From Brachyhypopomus gauderio (lineage: Eukaryota; Chordata; Actinopteri; Gymnotiformes; Hypopomidae): 64,000 nt of DNA. The stretch lies in contig NW_027506915.1 in assembly GCF_052324685.1 (NCBI RefSeq), forward strand, positions 372,001 through 436,000. Reading direction: 5' to 3'. Within the stretch, counting starts at the first letter, position 1, and the number at the start of each line of letters is the position of its first letter. A model generated the notes under the pieces. It did no database searches, was not told the DNA's origin, and saw only the letters and a list, made by a program, of their open reading frames with translations. Both the position numbers and the translations under genes were made by a program. Shown here one piece after another: positions 19,627 through 30,808 of this stretch.

Positions 19627-19713
19627 CCTTCGGTAGCTCAGATGGTAGAGCGGAGGACTGTAGAGGTTAAAGCAGCAATCCTTAGGCCACCGGTTCAAAT
19701 CCGGTTCGAAGGA
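19627..19713 (+). tRNA. tRNA-Tyr-GTA: tRNA-Tyr (GTA), unit 21
   Basis: Unit 21 (19424-20395, type C). Same as the 204 gene. E-box is CATGTG. Confidence 0.97.
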
Positions 19714-19776
19714 AGCTTCTTTTTTTTCCAGGATATTACTGCCTTTAATGTCATGATGAGCAAAAAGTTTTCTGTT

Positions 19777-19848
19777 TTCCCTGACCGGGAATCGAACCCG
19801 GGCCGCGGCGGTGAGAGCGCCGAATCCTAGCCACTAGACCATCAGGGA
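19777..19848 (-). tRNA. tRNA-Glu-CTC: tRNA-Glu (CTC), unit 21
   Basis: Same sequence as the 354-425 gene. Confidence 0.97.
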
Positions 19849-20052
19849 CAGCGATGTTATGCTAATGGATGAAGGCCTTTACATGAGTTCTGGCTGGCCG
19901 TTATTCATGAGTGAAGAAAGACCAGAATGTGGGTTATTCGTGACCACACCAGAACATGTGGACCTTTTTGTGTCAAGACTGTCAAATGCTTCCCATGTCA
20001 GAGGTCAAGAATATCTGGACATGTTCTGAATCACAGAGCAAGGCTAAACGTA

Positions 20053-20125
20053 GCCTGGATAGCTCAGTCGGTAGAGCATCAGACTTTTAATCTGAGGGTC
20101 CAGGGTTCAAGTCCCTGTTCAGGTG
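20053..20125 (+). tRNA. tRNA-Lys-TTT: tRNA-Lys (TTT), unit 21, U72 variant
   Basis: Same U72 form as the 2571 gene. Confidence 0.95.
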
Positions 20126-20598
20126 TTGAACTTTACATGACCGTCAGCTCTTGAGCACCGTTCACTCATCGTCAGGCAGGCTTTTGGATTAAGCTGAACT
20201 TCCAGCTTTACGTCTGCCTACCTGTGACTTCCTTGTCATTAATTCTTTTGTCTATGTCCTTGTTAATGATGACAAAAAAAAACACCAATTAAAGCCACTC
20301 AGCCTTTCCTTTCTCTCTCTCTCTATGTGACATCACAATAGATTTTCTCAAAAAGCAATTCAAATTGTTCTAACCATTGGTGGGACCAACCCGTGGCCTT
20401 TTACCATCCACGTGTCCAAAATGCAGTACGCATGCCAATGTTGTTAACAGACATACGTGTTGGTAGCTCTACATGTCCAACTGGTACAGTGTGAGGTTTC
20501 CTCTTTGGTGGACCTTAAAGAGTTGAAAAAGCCACAACCGAACTGGTATCTTTGTCAACGTCCTTGTTTCTGGATCTATGCTGCATGTGCGTCAGAAT

Positions 20599-20685
20599 CC
20601 TTCGGTAGCTCAGATGGTAGAGCGGAGGACTGTAGAGGTTAAAGCAGCAATCCTTAGGCCACCGGTTCAAATCCGGTTCGAAGGA
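20599..20685 (+). tRNA. tRNA-Tyr-GTA: tRNA-Tyr (GTA), unit 22
   Basis: Unit 22 (20396-21365, type D). Same as the 204 gene. Confidence 0.97.
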
Positions 20686-20748
20686 AGCTTCTTTTTTTTC
20701 CAGGATATTACTGCCTTTAATGTCATGATGAGCAAAAAGTTTTCTGTT

Positions 20749-20820
20749 TTCCCTGACCGGGAATCGAACCCGGGCCGCGGCGGTGAGAGCGCCGAATCCT
20801 AGCCACTAGACCATCAGGGA
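20749..20820 (-). tRNA. tRNA-Glu-CTC: tRNA-Glu (CTC), unit 22
   Basis: Same sequence as the 354-425 gene. Confidence 0.97.
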
Positions 20821-21024
20821 CAGCGATGTTATGCTAATGGATGAAGGCCTTTACATGAGTTCTGGCTGGCCGTTATTCATGAGTGAAGAAAGACCAGAAT
20901 GTGGGTTATTCGTGACCACACCAGAACATGTGGACCTTTTTGTGTCAAGACTGTCAAATGCTTCCCATGTCAGAGGTCAAGAATATCTGGACATGTTCTG
21001 AATCACAGAGCAAGGCTAAACGTA

Positions 21025-21097
21025 GCCTGGATAGCTCAGTTGGTAGAGCATCAGACTTTTAATCTGAGTGTCCAGGGTTCAAGTCCCTGTTCAGGCA
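21025..21097 (+). tRNA. tRNA-Lys-TTT: tRNA-Lys (TTT), unit 22, U17/U45/A73 variant
   Basis: Same type D form as the 3543 gene. Confidence 0.95.
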
Positions 21098-21568
21098 TTG
21101 AACTTTACATGACCGTCAGCTCTTGAGCACCGTTCACTCATCGTCAGGCAGGCTTTTGGATTAAGCTGAACTTCCAGCTTTACGTCTGCCTACCTGTGAC
21201 TTCCTTGTCATTAATTATTTTGTCTATGTCCTTGTTAATGATGACAAAAAAACACCAATTAAAGCCACTCAGCCTTTCCTTTCTCTCTCTCTCTATGTGA
21301 CATCACAATAGATTTTCTCAAAAAGCAATTCAAATTGTTCTAACCATTGGTGGGACCAACCCGTGGCCTTTTACCATCCACGTGTCCAAAATGCAGTACG
21401 CATGCCAATGTTGTTAACAGACATACGTGTTGGTAGCTCTACATGTCCAACTGGTACAGTGTGAGGTTTCCTCTTTGGTGGACCTTAAAGAGTTGAAAAA
21501 GCCACAACCAAACTGGTATCTTTGTCAACGTCCTTGTTTCTGGATCTATGCTGCATGTGAGTCAGAAT

Positions 21569-21655
21569 CCTTCGGTAGCTCAGATGGTAGAGCGGAGGAC
21601 TGTAGAGGTTAAAGCAGCAATCCTTAGGCCACCGGTTCAAATCCGGTTCGAAGGA
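21569..21655 (+). tRNA. tRNA-Tyr-GTA: tRNA-Tyr (GTA), unit 23
   Basis: Unit 23 (21366-22337, type E). Gene as at 204, with type E flank changes. Confidence 0.97.
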
Positions 21656-21718
21656 AGCTTCTTTTTTTTCCAGGATATTACTGCCTTTAATGTCATGATG
21701 AGCAAAAAGTTTTCTGTT

Positions 21719-21790
21719 TTCCCTGACCGGGAATCGAACCCGGGCCGCGGCGGTGAGAGCGCCGAATCCTAGCCACTAGACCATCAGGGA
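21719..21790 (-). tRNA. tRNA-Glu-CTC: tRNA-Glu (CTC), unit 23
   Basis: Same sequence as the 354-425 gene. Confidence 0.97.
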
Positions 21791-21994
21791 CAGCGATGTT
21801 ATGCTAATGGATGAAGGCCTTTACATGAGTTCTGGCTGGCCGTTATTCATGAGTGAAGAAAGACCAGAATGTGGGTTATTCGTGACCACACCAGAACATG
21901 TGGACCTTTTTGTGTCAAGACTGTCAAATGCTTCCCATGTCAGAGGTCAAGAATATCTGGACATGTTCTGAATCACAGAGCAAGGCTAAACGTA

Positions 21995-22067
21995 GCCTGG
22001 ATAGCTCAGTCGGTAGAGCATCAGACTTTTAATCTGAGGGTCCAGGGTTCAAGTCCCTGTTCAGGCG
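21995..22067 (+). tRNA. tRNA-Lys-TTT: tRNA-Lys (TTT), unit 23, canonical
   Basis: Same sequence as the 1600 gene. Confidence 0.97.
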
Positions 22068-22540
22068 TTGAACTTTACATGACCGTCAGCTCTTGAGCAC
22101 CGTTCACTCATCGTCAGGCAGGCTTTTGGATTAAGCTGAACTTCCAGCTTTACGTCTGCCTACCTGTGACTTCCTTGTCATTAATTCTTTTGTCTATGTC
22201 CTTGTTAATGATGACAAAAAAAAACACCAATTAAAGCCACTCAGCCTTTCCTTTCTCTCTCTCTCTATGTGACATCACAATAGATTTTCTCAAAAAGCAA
22301 TTCAAATTGTTCTAACCATTGGTGGGACCAACCCGTGGCCTTTTACCATCCACGTGTCCAAAATGCAGTACGCATGCCAATGTTGTTAACAGACATACGT
22401 GTTGGTAGCTCTACATGTCCAACTGGTACAGTGTGAGGTTTCCTCTTTGGTGGACCTTAAAGAGTTGAAAAAGCCACAACCGAACTGGTATCTTTGTCAA
22501 CGTCCTTGTTTCTGGATCTATGCTGCATGTGCGTCAGAAT

Positions 22541-22627
22541 CCTTCGGTAGCTCAGATGGTAGAGCGGAGGACTGTAGAGGTTAAAGCAGCAATCCTTAGG
22601 CCACCGGTTCAAATCCGGTTCGAAGGA
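22541..22627 (+). tRNA. tRNA-Tyr-GTA: tRNA-Tyr (GTA), unit 24
   Basis: Unit 24 (22338-23309, type C). Same as the 204 gene. Confidence 0.97.
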
Positions 22628-22690
22628 AGCTTCTTTTTTTTCCAGGATATTACTGCCTTTAATGTCATGATGAGCAAAAAGTTTTCTGTT

Positions 22691-22762
22691 TTCCCTGACC
22701 GGGAATCGAACCCGGGCCGCGGCGGTGAGAGCGCCGAATCCTAGCCACTAGACCATCAGGGA
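22691..22762 (-). tRNA. tRNA-Glu-CTC: tRNA-Glu (CTC), unit 24
   Basis: Same sequence as the 354-425 gene. Confidence 0.97.
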
Positions 22763-22966
22763 CAGCGATGTTATGCTAATGGATGAAGGCCTTTACATGA
22801 GTTCTGGCTGGCCGTTATTCATGAGTGAAGAAAGACCAGAATGTGGGTTATTCGTGACCACACCAGAACATGTGGACCTTTTTGTGTCAAGACTGTCAAA
22901 TGCTTCCCATGTCAGAGGTCAAGAATATCTGGACATGTTCTGAATCACAGAGCAAGGCTAAACGTA

Positions 22967-23039
22967 GCCTGGATAGCTCAGTCGGTAGAGCATCAGACTT
23001 TTAATCTGAGGGTCCAGGGTTCAAGTCCCTGTTCAGGTG
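22967..23039 (+). tRNA. tRNA-Lys-TTT: tRNA-Lys (TTT), unit 24, U72 variant
   Basis: Same U72 form as the 2571 gene. Confidence 0.95.
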
Positions 23040-23512
23040 TTGAACTTTACATGACCGTCAGCTCTTGAGCACCGTTCACTCATCGTCAGGCAGGCTTTTG
23101 GATTAAGCTGAACTTCCAGCTTTACGTCTGCCTACCTGTGACTTCCTTGTCATTAATTCTTTTGTCTATGTCCTTGTTAATGATGACAAAAAAAAACACC
23201 AATTAAAGCCACTCAGCCTTTCCTTTCTCTCTCTCTCTATGTGACATCACAATAGATTTTCTCAAAAAGCAATTCAAATTGTTCTAACCATTGGTGGGAC
23301 CAACCCGTGGCCTTTTACCATCCACGTGTCCAAAATGCAGTACGCATGCCAATGTTGTTAACAGACATACGTGTTGGTAGCTCTACATGTCCAACTGGTA
23401 CAGTGTGAGGTTTCCTCTTTGGTGGACCTTAAAGAGTTGAAAAAGCCACAACCGAACTGGTATCTTTGTCAACGTCCTTGTTTCTGGATCTATGCTGCAT
23501 GTGCGTCAGAAT

Positions 23513-23599
23513 CCTTCGGTAGCTCAGATGGTAGAGCGGAGGACTGTAGAGGTTAAAGCAGCAATCCTTAGGCCACCGGTTCAAATCCGGTTCGAAGGA
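23513..23599 (+). tRNA. tRNA-Tyr-GTA: tRNA-Tyr (GTA), unit 25
   Basis: Unit 25 (23310-24278, type F). Gene as at 204; the terminator is T7. Confidence 0.97.
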
Positions 23600-23661
23600 A
23601 GCTTCTTTTTTTCCAGGATATTACTGCCTTTAATGTCATGATGAGCAAAAAGTTTTCTGTT

Positions 23662-23733
23662 TTCCCTGACCGGGAATCGAACCCGGGCCGCGGCGGTGAG
23701 AGCGCCGAATCCTAGCCACTAGACCATCAGGGA
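23662..23733 (-). tRNA. tRNA-Glu-CTC: tRNA-Glu (CTC), unit 25
   Basis: Same sequence as the 354-425 gene. It lacks the 5' flank change of units 7 and 16. Confidence 0.97.
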
Positions 23734-23937
23734 CAGCGATGTTATGCTAATGGATGAAGGCCTTTACATGAGTTCTGGCTGGCCGTTATTCATGAGTGAA
23801 GAAAGACCAGAATGTGGGTTATTCGTGACCACACCAGAACATGTGGACCTTTTTGTGTCAAGACTGTCAAATGCTTCCCATGTCAGAGGTCAAGAATATC
23901 TGGACATGTTCTGAATCACAGAGCAAGGCTAAACGTA

Positions 23938-24010
23938 GCCTGGATAGCTCAGTTGGTAGAGCATCTGACTTTTAATCTGAGTGTCCAGGGTTCAAGTCCC
24001 TGTTCAGGCA
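23938..24010 (+). tRNA. tRNA-Lys-TTT: tRNA-Lys (TTT), unit 25, U29 stem variant
   Basis: Same type F form as the 6458 gene. Confidence 0.88.
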
Positions 24011-24481
24011 TTGAACTTTACATGACCGTCAGCTCTTGAGCACCGTTCACTCATCGTCAGGCAGGCTTTTGGATTAAGCTGAACTTCCAGCTTTACGTCT
24101 GCCTACCTGTGACTTCCTTGTCATTAATTATTTTGTCTATGTCCTTGTTAATGATGACAAAAAAACACCAATTAAAGCCACTCAGCCTTTCCTTTCTCTC
24201 TCTCTCTATGTGACATCACAATAGATTTTCTCAAAAAGCAATTCAAATTGTTCTAACCATTGGTGGGACCAACCCGTGGCCTTTTACCATCCACGTGTCC
24301 AAAATGCAGTACGCATGCCAATGTTGTTAACAGACATACGTGTTGGTAGCTCTACATGTCCAACTGGTACAGTGTGAGGTTTCCTCTTTGGTGGACCCTA
24401 AAGAGTTGAAAAAGCCACAACCGAACTGGTATCTTTGTCAACATCCTTGTTTCTGGATCTATGCTGCATGTGCGTCAGAAT

Positions 24482-24568
24482 CCTTCGGTAGCTCAGATGG
24501 TAGAGCGGAGGACTGTAGAGGTTAAAGCAGCAATCCTTAGGCCACCGGTTCAAATCCGGTTCGAAGGA
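24482..24568 (+). tRNA. tRNA-Tyr-GTA: tRNA-Tyr (GTA), unit 26
   Basis: Unit 26 (24279-25249, type B'). Same as the 204 gene. Confidence 0.97.
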
Positions 24569-24631
24569 AGCTTCTTTTTTTTCCAGGATATTACTGCCTT
24601 TAATGTCATGATGAGCAAAAAGTTTTCTGTT

Positions 24632-24703
24632 TTCCCTGACCGGGAATCGAACCCGGGCCGCGGTGGTGAGAGCGCCGAATCCTAGCCACTAGACCATCAG
24701 GGA
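24632..24703 (-). tRNA. tRNA-Glu-CTC: tRNA-Glu (CTC), unit 26, A40 variant
   Basis: C30-A40 mismatch, as in unit 8. Confidence 0.9.
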
Positions 24704-24907
24704 CAGCGATGTTATGCTAATGGATGAAGGCCTTTACATGAGTTCTGGCTGGCAGTTATTCATGAGTGAAGAAAGACCAGAATGTGGGTTATTCGTGACC
24801 ACACCAGAACATGTGGACCTTTTTGTGTCAAGACTGTCAAATGCTTCCCATGTCAGAGGTCAAGAATATCTGGACATGTTCTGAATCACAGAGCAAGGCT
24901 AAACGTA

Positions 24908-24980
24908 GCCTGGATAGCTCAGTCGGTAGAGCATCAGACTTTTAATCTGAGGGTCCAGGGTTCAAGTCCCTGTTCAGGCG
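24908..24980 (+). tRNA. tRNA-Lys-TTT: tRNA-Lys (TTT), unit 26, canonical
   Basis: Same sequence as the 1600 gene. Confidence 0.97.
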
Positions 24981-25452
24981 TTGAACTTTACATGACCGTC
25001 AGCTCTTGAGCACCGTTCACTCATCGTCAGGCAGGCTTTTGGATTAAGCTGAACTTCCAGCTTTACGTCTGCCTACCTGTGACTTCCTTGTCATTAATTA
25101 TTTTGTCTATGTCCTTGTTAATGATGACAAAAAAAACAACAATTAAAGCCACTCAGCCTTTCCTTTCTCTCTCTCTCTATGTGACATCACAATAGATTTT
25201 CTCAAAAAGCAATTCAAATTGTTCTAACCATTGGTGGGACCAACCCGTGGCCTTTTACCATCCACGTGTCCAAAATGCAGTACGCATGCCAATGTTGTTA
25301 ACAGACATACGTGTTGGTAGCTCTACATGTCCAACTGGTACAGTGTGAGGTTTCCTCTTTGGTGGACCTTAAAGAGTTGAAAAAGCCACAACCGAACTGG
25401 TATCTTTGTCAACGTCCTTGTTTCTGGATCTATGCTGCATGTGCGTCAGAAT

Positions 25453-25539
25453 CCTTCGGTAGCTCAGATGGTAGAGCGGAGGACTGTAGAGGTTAAAGCA
25501 GCAATCCTTAGGCCACCGGTTCAAATCCGGTTCGAAGGA
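25453..25539 (+). tRNA. tRNA-Tyr-GTA: tRNA-Tyr (GTA), unit 27
   Basis: Unit 27 (25250-26221, type H). Same as the 204 gene. Confidence 0.97.
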
Positions 25540-25602
25540 AGCTTCTTTTTTTTCCAGGATATTACTGCCTTTAATGTCATGATGAGCAAAAAGTTTTCTG
25601 TT

Positions 25603-25674
25603 TTCCCTGACCGGGAATCGAACCCGGGCCACGGCGGTGAGAGCGCCGAATCCTAGCCACTAGACCATCAGGGA
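25603..25674 (-). tRNA. tRNA-Glu-CTC: tRNA-Glu (CTC), unit 27, U44 variant
   Basis: Variable-loop C44 to T, as in unit 9. Confidence 0.96.
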
Positions 25675-25878
25675 CAGCGATGTTATGCTAATGGATGAAG
25701 GCCTTTACATGAGTTCTGGCTGGCCGTTATTCATGAGTGAAGAAAGACCAGAATGTGGGTTATTCGTGACCACACCAGAACATGTGGACCTTTTTGTGTC
25801 AAGACTGTCAAATGCTTCCCATGTCAGAGGTCAAGAATATCTGGACATGTTCTGAATCACAGAGCAAGGCTAAACGTA

Positions 25879-25951
25879 TCCTGGATAGCTCAGTCGGTAG
25901 AGCATCAGACTTTTAATCTGAGGGTCCAGGGTTCAAGTCCCTGTTCAGGTG
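25879..25951 (+). tRNA. tRNA-Lys-TTT: tRNA-Lys (TTT), unit 27, U1/U72 variant
   Basis: Same U1-U72 mismatch as the 8399 gene. Confidence 0.85.
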
Positions 25952-26424
25952 TTGAACTTTACATGACCGTCAGCTCTTGAGCACCGTTCACTCATCGTCA
26001 GGCAGGCTTTTGGATTAAGCTGAACTTCCAGCTTTACGTCTGCCTACCTGTGACTTCCTTGTCATTAATTCTTTTGTCTATGTCCTTGTTAATGATGACA
26101 AAAAAAAACACCAATTAAAGCCACTCAGCCTTTCCTTTCTCTCTCTCTCTATGTGACATCACAATAGATTTTCTCAAAAAGCAATTCAAATTGTTCTAAC
26201 CATTGGTGGGACCAACCCGTGGCCTTTTACCATCCACGTGTCCAAAATGCAGTACGCATGCCAATGTTGTTAACAGACATACGTGTTGGTAGCTCTACAT
26301 GTCCAACTGGTACAGTGTGAGGTTTCCTCTTTGGTGGACCTTAAAGAGTTGAAAAAGCCACAACCGAACTGGTATCTTTGTCAACGTCCTTGTTTCTGGA
26401 TCTATGCTGCATGTGCGTCAGAAT

Positions 26425-26511
26425 CCTTCGGTAGCTCAGATGGTAGAGCGGAGGACTGTAGAGGTTAAAGCAGCAATCCTTAGGCCACCGGTTCAAATCC
26501 GGTTCGAAGGA
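26425..26511 (+). tRNA. tRNA-Tyr-GTA: tRNA-Tyr (GTA), unit 28
   Basis: Unit 28 (26222-27192, type J, first unit after the nine-unit order breaks). Same as the 204 gene. Confidence 0.97.
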
Positions 26512-26574
26512 AGCTTCTTTTTTTTCCAGGATATTACTGCCTTTAATGTCATGATGAGCAAAAAGTTTTCTGTT

Positions 26575-26646
26575 TTCCCTGACCGGGAATCGAACCCGGG
26601 CCGCGGCGGTGAGAGCGCCGAATCCTAGCCACTAGACCATCAGGGA
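26575..26646 (-). tRNA. tRNA-Glu-CTC: tRNA-Glu (CTC), unit 28
   Basis: Same sequence as the 354-425 gene. Confidence 0.97.
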
Positions 26647-26850
26647 CAGCGATGTTATGCTAATGGATGAAGGCCTTTACATGAGTTCTGGCTGGCCGTT
26701 ATTCATGAGTGAAGAAAGACCAGAATGTGGGTTATTCGTGACCACACCAGAACATGTGGACCTTTTTGTGTCAAGACTGTCAAATGCTTCCCATGTCAGA
26801 GGTCAAGAATATCTGGACATGTTCTGAATCACAGAGCAAGGCTAAACGTA

Positions 26851-26923
26851 GCCTGGATAGCTCAGTCGGTAGAGCATCAGACTTTTAATCTGAGGGTCCA
26901 GGGTTCAAGTCCCTGTTCAGGCG
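26851..26923 (+). tRNA. tRNA-Lys-TTT: tRNA-Lys (TTT), unit 28, canonical
   Basis: Same sequence as the 1600 gene. Confidence 0.97.
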
Positions 26924-27395
26924 TTGAACTTTACATGACCGTCAGCTCTTGAGCACCGTTCACTCATCGTCAGGCAGGCTTTTGGATTAAGCTGAACTTC
27001 CAGCTTTACGTCTGCCTACCTGTGACTTCCTTGTCATTAATTCTTTTGTCTATGTCCTTGTTAATGATGACAAAAAAAACACCAATTAAAGCCACTCAGC
27101 CTTTCCTTTCTCTCTCTCTCTATGTGACATCACAATAGATTTTCTCAAAAAGCAATTCAAATTGTTCTAACCATTGGTGGGACCAACCCGTGGCCTTTTA
27201 CCATCCACGTGTCCAAAATGCAGTACGCATGCCAATGTTGTTAACAGACATACGTGTTGGTAGCTCTACATGTCCAACTGGTACAGTGTGAGGTTTCCTC
27301 TTTGGTGGACCCTAAAGAGTTGAAAAAGCCACAACCGAACTGGTATCTTTGTCAACATCCTTGTTTCTGGATCTATGCTGCATGTGCGTCAGAAT

Positions 27396-27482
27396 CCTTC
27401 GGTAGCTCAGATGGTAGAGCGGAGGACTGTAGAGGTTAAAGCAGCAATCCTTAGGCCACCGGTTCAAATCCGGTTCGAAGGA
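27396..27482 (+). tRNA. tRNA-Tyr-GTA: tRNA-Tyr (GTA), unit 29
   Basis: Unit 29 (27193-28163, type B). Same as the 204 gene. Confidence 0.97.
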
Positions 27483-27545
27483 AGCTTCTTTTTTTTCCAG
27501 GATATTACTGCCTTTAATGTCATGATGAGCAAAAAGTTTTCTGTT

Positions 27546-27617
27546 TTCCCTGACCGGGAATCGAACCCGGGCCGCGGCGGTGAGAGCGCCGAATCCTAGC
27601 CACTAGACCATCAGGGA
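27546..27617 (-). tRNA. tRNA-Glu-CTC: tRNA-Glu (CTC), unit 29
   Basis: Same sequence as the 354-425 gene. Confidence 0.97.
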
Positions 27618-27821
27618 CAGCGATGTTATGCTAATGGATGAAGGCCTTTACATGAGTTCTGGCTGGCAGTTATTCATGAGTGAAGAAAGACCAGAATGTG
27701 GGTTATTCGTGACCACACCAGAACATGTGGACCTTTTTGTGTCAAGACTGTCAAATGCTTCCCATGTCAGAGGTCAAGAATATCTGGACATGTTCTGAAT
27801 CACAGAGCAAGGCTAAACGTA

Positions 27822-27894
27822 GCCTGGATAGCTCAGTCGGTAGAGCATCAGACTTTTAATCTGAGGGTCCAGGGTTCAAGTCCCTGTTCAGGCG
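27822..27894 (+). tRNA. tRNA-Lys-TTT: tRNA-Lys (TTT), unit 29, canonical
   Basis: Same sequence as the 1600 gene. Confidence 0.97.
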
Positions 27895-28366
27895 TTGAAC
27901 TTTACATGACCGTCAGCTCTTGAGCACCGTTCACTCATCGTCAGGCAGGCTTTTGGATTAAGCTGAACTTCCAGCTTTACGTCTGCCTACCTGTGACTTC
28001 CTTGTCATTAATTATTTTGTCTATGTCCTTGTTAATGATGACAAAAAAAACAACAATTAAAGCCACTCAGCCTTTCCTTTCTCTCTCTCTCTATGTGACA
28101 TCACAATAGATTTTCTCAAAAAGCAATTCAAATTGTTCTAACCATTGGTGGGACCAACCCGTGGCCTTTTACCATCCACGTGTCCAAAATGCAGTACGCA
28201 TGCCAATGTTGTTAACAGACATACGTGTTGGTAGCTCTACATGTCCAACTGGTACAGTGTGAGGTTTCCTCTTTGGTGGACCTTAAAGAGTTGAAAAAGC
28301 CACAACCGAACTGGTATCTTTGTCAACGTCCTTGTTTCTGGATCTATGCTGCATGTGCGTCAGAAT

Positions 28367-28453
28367 CCTTCGGTAGCTCAGATGGTAGAGCGGAGGACTG
28401 TAGAGGTTAAAGCAGCAATCCTTAGGCCACCGGTTCAAATCCGGTTCGAAGGA
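28367..28453 (+). tRNA. tRNA-Tyr-GTA: tRNA-Tyr (GTA), unit 30
   Basis: Unit 30 (28164-29135, type H). Same as the 204 gene. Confidence 0.97.
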
Positions 28454-28516
28454 AGCTTCTTTTTTTTCCAGGATATTACTGCCTTTAATGTCATGATGAG
28501 CAAAAAGTTTTCTGTT

Positions 28517-28588
28517 TTCCCTGACCGGGAATCGAACCCGGGCCACGGCGGTGAGAGCGCCGAATCCTAGCCACTAGACCATCAGGGA
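28517..28588 (-). tRNA. tRNA-Glu-CTC: tRNA-Glu (CTC), unit 30, U44 variant
   Basis: Variable-loop C44 to T, as in unit 9. Confidence 0.96.
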
Positions 28589-28792
28589 CAGCGATGTTAT
28601 GCTAATGGATGAAGGCCTTTACATGAGTTCTGGCTGGCCGTTATTCATGAGTGAAGAAAGACCAGAATGTGGGTTATTCGTGACCACACCAGAACATGTG
28701 GACCTTTTTGTGTCAAGACTGTCAAATGCTTCCCATGTCAGAGGTCAAGAATATCTGGACATGTTCTGAATCACAGAGCAAGGCTAAACGTA

Positions 28793-28865
28793 TCCTGGAT
28801 AGCTCAGTCGGTAGAGCATCAGACTTTTAATCTGAGGGTCCAGGGTTCAAGTCCCTGTTCAGGTG
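28793..28865 (+). tRNA. tRNA-Lys-TTT: tRNA-Lys (TTT), unit 30, U1/U72 variant
   Basis: Same U1-U72 mismatch as the 8399 gene. Confidence 0.85.
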
Positions 28866-29338
28866 TTGAACTTTACATGACCGTCAGCTCTTGAGCACCG
28901 TTCACTCATCGTCAGGCAGGCTTTTGGATTAAGCTGAACTTCCAGCTTTACGTCTGCCTACCTGTGACTTCCTTGTCATTAATTCTTTTGTCTATGTCCT
29001 TGTTAATGATGACAAAAAAAAACACCAATTAAAGCCACTCAGCCTTTCCTTTCTCTCTCTCTCTATGTGACATCACAATAGATTTTCTCAAAAAGCAATT
29101 CAAATTGTTCTAACCATTGGTGGGACCAACCCGTGGCCTTTTACCATCCACGTGTCCAAAATGCAGTACGCATGCCAATGTTGTTAACAGACATACGTGT
29201 TGGTAGCTCTACATGTCCAACTGGTACAGTGTGAGGTTTCCTCTTTGGTGGACCTTAAAGAGTTGAAAAAGCCACAACCGAACTGGTATCTTTGTCAACG
29301 TCCTTGTTTCTGGATCTATGCTGCATGTGCGTCAGAAT

Positions 29339-29425
29339 CCTTCGGTAGCTCAGATGGTAGAGCGGAGGACTGTAGAGGTTAAAGCAGCAATCCTTAGGCC
29401 ACCGGTTCAAATCCGGTTCGAAGGA
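29339..29425 (+). tRNA. tRNA-Tyr-GTA: tRNA-Tyr (GTA), unit 31
   Basis: Unit 31 (29136-30106, type J). Same as the 204 gene. Confidence 0.97.
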
Positions 29426-29488
29426 AGCTTCTTTTTTTTCCAGGATATTACTGCCTTTAATGTCATGATGAGCAAAAAGTTTTCTGTT

Positions 29489-29560
29489 TTCCCTGACCGG
29501 GAATCGAACCCGGGCCGCGGCGGTGAGAGCGCCGAATCCTAGCCACTAGACCATCAGGGA
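29489..29560 (-). tRNA. tRNA-Glu-CTC: tRNA-Glu (CTC), unit 31
   Basis: Same sequence as the 354-425 gene. Confidence 0.97.
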
Positions 29561-29764
29561 CAGCGATGTTATGCTAATGGATGAAGGCCTTTACATGAGT
29601 TCTGGCTGGCCGTTATTCATGAGTGAAGAAAGACCAGAATGTGGGTTATTCGTGACCACACCAGAACATGTGGACCTTTTTGTGTCAAGACTGTCAAATG
29701 CTTCCCATGTCAGAGGTCAAGAATATCTGGACATGTTCTGAATCACAGAGCAAGGCTAAACGTA

Positions 29765-29837
29765 GCCTGGATAGCTCAGTCGGTAGAGCATCAGACTTTT
29801 AATCTGAGGGTCCAGGGTTCAAGTCCCTGTTCAGGCG
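29765..29837 (+). tRNA. tRNA-Lys-TTT: tRNA-Lys (TTT), unit 31, canonical
   Basis: Same sequence as the 1600 gene. Confidence 0.97.
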
Positions 29838-30309
29838 TTGAACTTTACATGACCGTCAGCTCTTGAGCACCGTTCACTCATCGTCAGGCAGGCTTTTGGA
29901 TTAAGCTGAACTTCCAGCTTTACGTCTGCCTACCTGTGACTTCCTTGTCATTAATTCTTTTGTCTATGTCCTTGTTAATGATGACAAAAAAAACACCAAT
30001 TAAAGCCACTCAGCCTTTCCTTTCTCTCTCTCTCTATGTGACATCACAATAGATTTTCTCAAAAAGCAATTCAAATTGTTCTAACCATTGGTGGGACCAA
30101 CCCGTGGCCTTTTACCATCCACGTGTCCAAAATGCAGTACGCATGCCAATGTTGTTAACAGACATACGTGTTGGTAGCTCTACATGTCCAACTGGTACAG
30201 TGTGAGGTTTCCTCTTTGGTGGACCTTAAAGAGTTGAAAAAGCCACAACCGAACTGGTATCTTTGTCAACGTCCTTGTTTCTGGATCTATGCTGCATGTG
30301 CGTCAGAAT

Positions 30310-30396
30310 CCTTCGGTAGCTCAGATGGTAGAGCGGAGGACTGTAGAGGTTAAAGCAGCAATCCTTAGGCCACCGGTTCAAATCCGGTTCGAAGGA
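30310..30396 (+). tRNA. tRNA-Tyr-GTA: tRNA-Tyr (GTA), unit 32
   Basis: Unit 32 (30107-31076, type D). Same as the 204 gene. Confidence 0.97.
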
Positions 30397-30459
30397 AGCT
30401 TCTTTTTTTTCCAGGATATTACTGCCTTTAATGTCATGATGAGCAAAAAGTTTTCTGTT

Positions 30460-30531
30460 TTCCCTGACCGGGAATCGAACCCGGGCCGCGGCGGTGAGAG
30501 CGCCGAATCCTAGCCACTAGACCATCAGGGA
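30460..30531 (-). tRNA. tRNA-Glu-CTC: tRNA-Glu (CTC), unit 32
   Basis: Same sequence as the 354-425 gene. Confidence 0.97.
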
Positions 30532-30735
30532 CAGCGATGTTATGCTAATGGATGAAGGCCTTTACATGAGTTCTGGCTGGCCGTTATTCATGAGTGAAGA
30601 AAGACCAGAATGTGGGTTATTCGTGACCACACCAGAACATGTGGACCTTTTTGTGTCAAGACTGTCAAATGCTTCCCATGTCAGAGGTCAAGAATATCTG
30701 GACATGTTCTGAATCACAGAGCAAGGCTAAACGTA

Positions 30736-30808
30736 GCCTGGATAGCTCAGTTGGTAGAGCATCAGACTTTTAATCTGAGTGTCCAGGGTTCAAGTCCCTG
30801 TTCAGGCA
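30736..30808 (+). tRNA. tRNA-Lys-TTT: tRNA-Lys (TTT), unit 32, U17/U45/A73 variant
   Basis: Same type D form as the 3543 gene. Confidence 0.95.

Larger units (their letters stand above)
17483..26221 (+). repeat. Nine-unit higher-order repeat, copy 3
   Basis: Units 19-27 keep the same order of types over 8739 bp. Differences from copies 1 and 2 include Tyr A21U in unit 20, a shorter spacer A-run in unit 22, and T7 instead of T8 after Tyr in unit 25. The order breaks at 26222, where type A is expected but type J is found. Confidence 0.92.
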
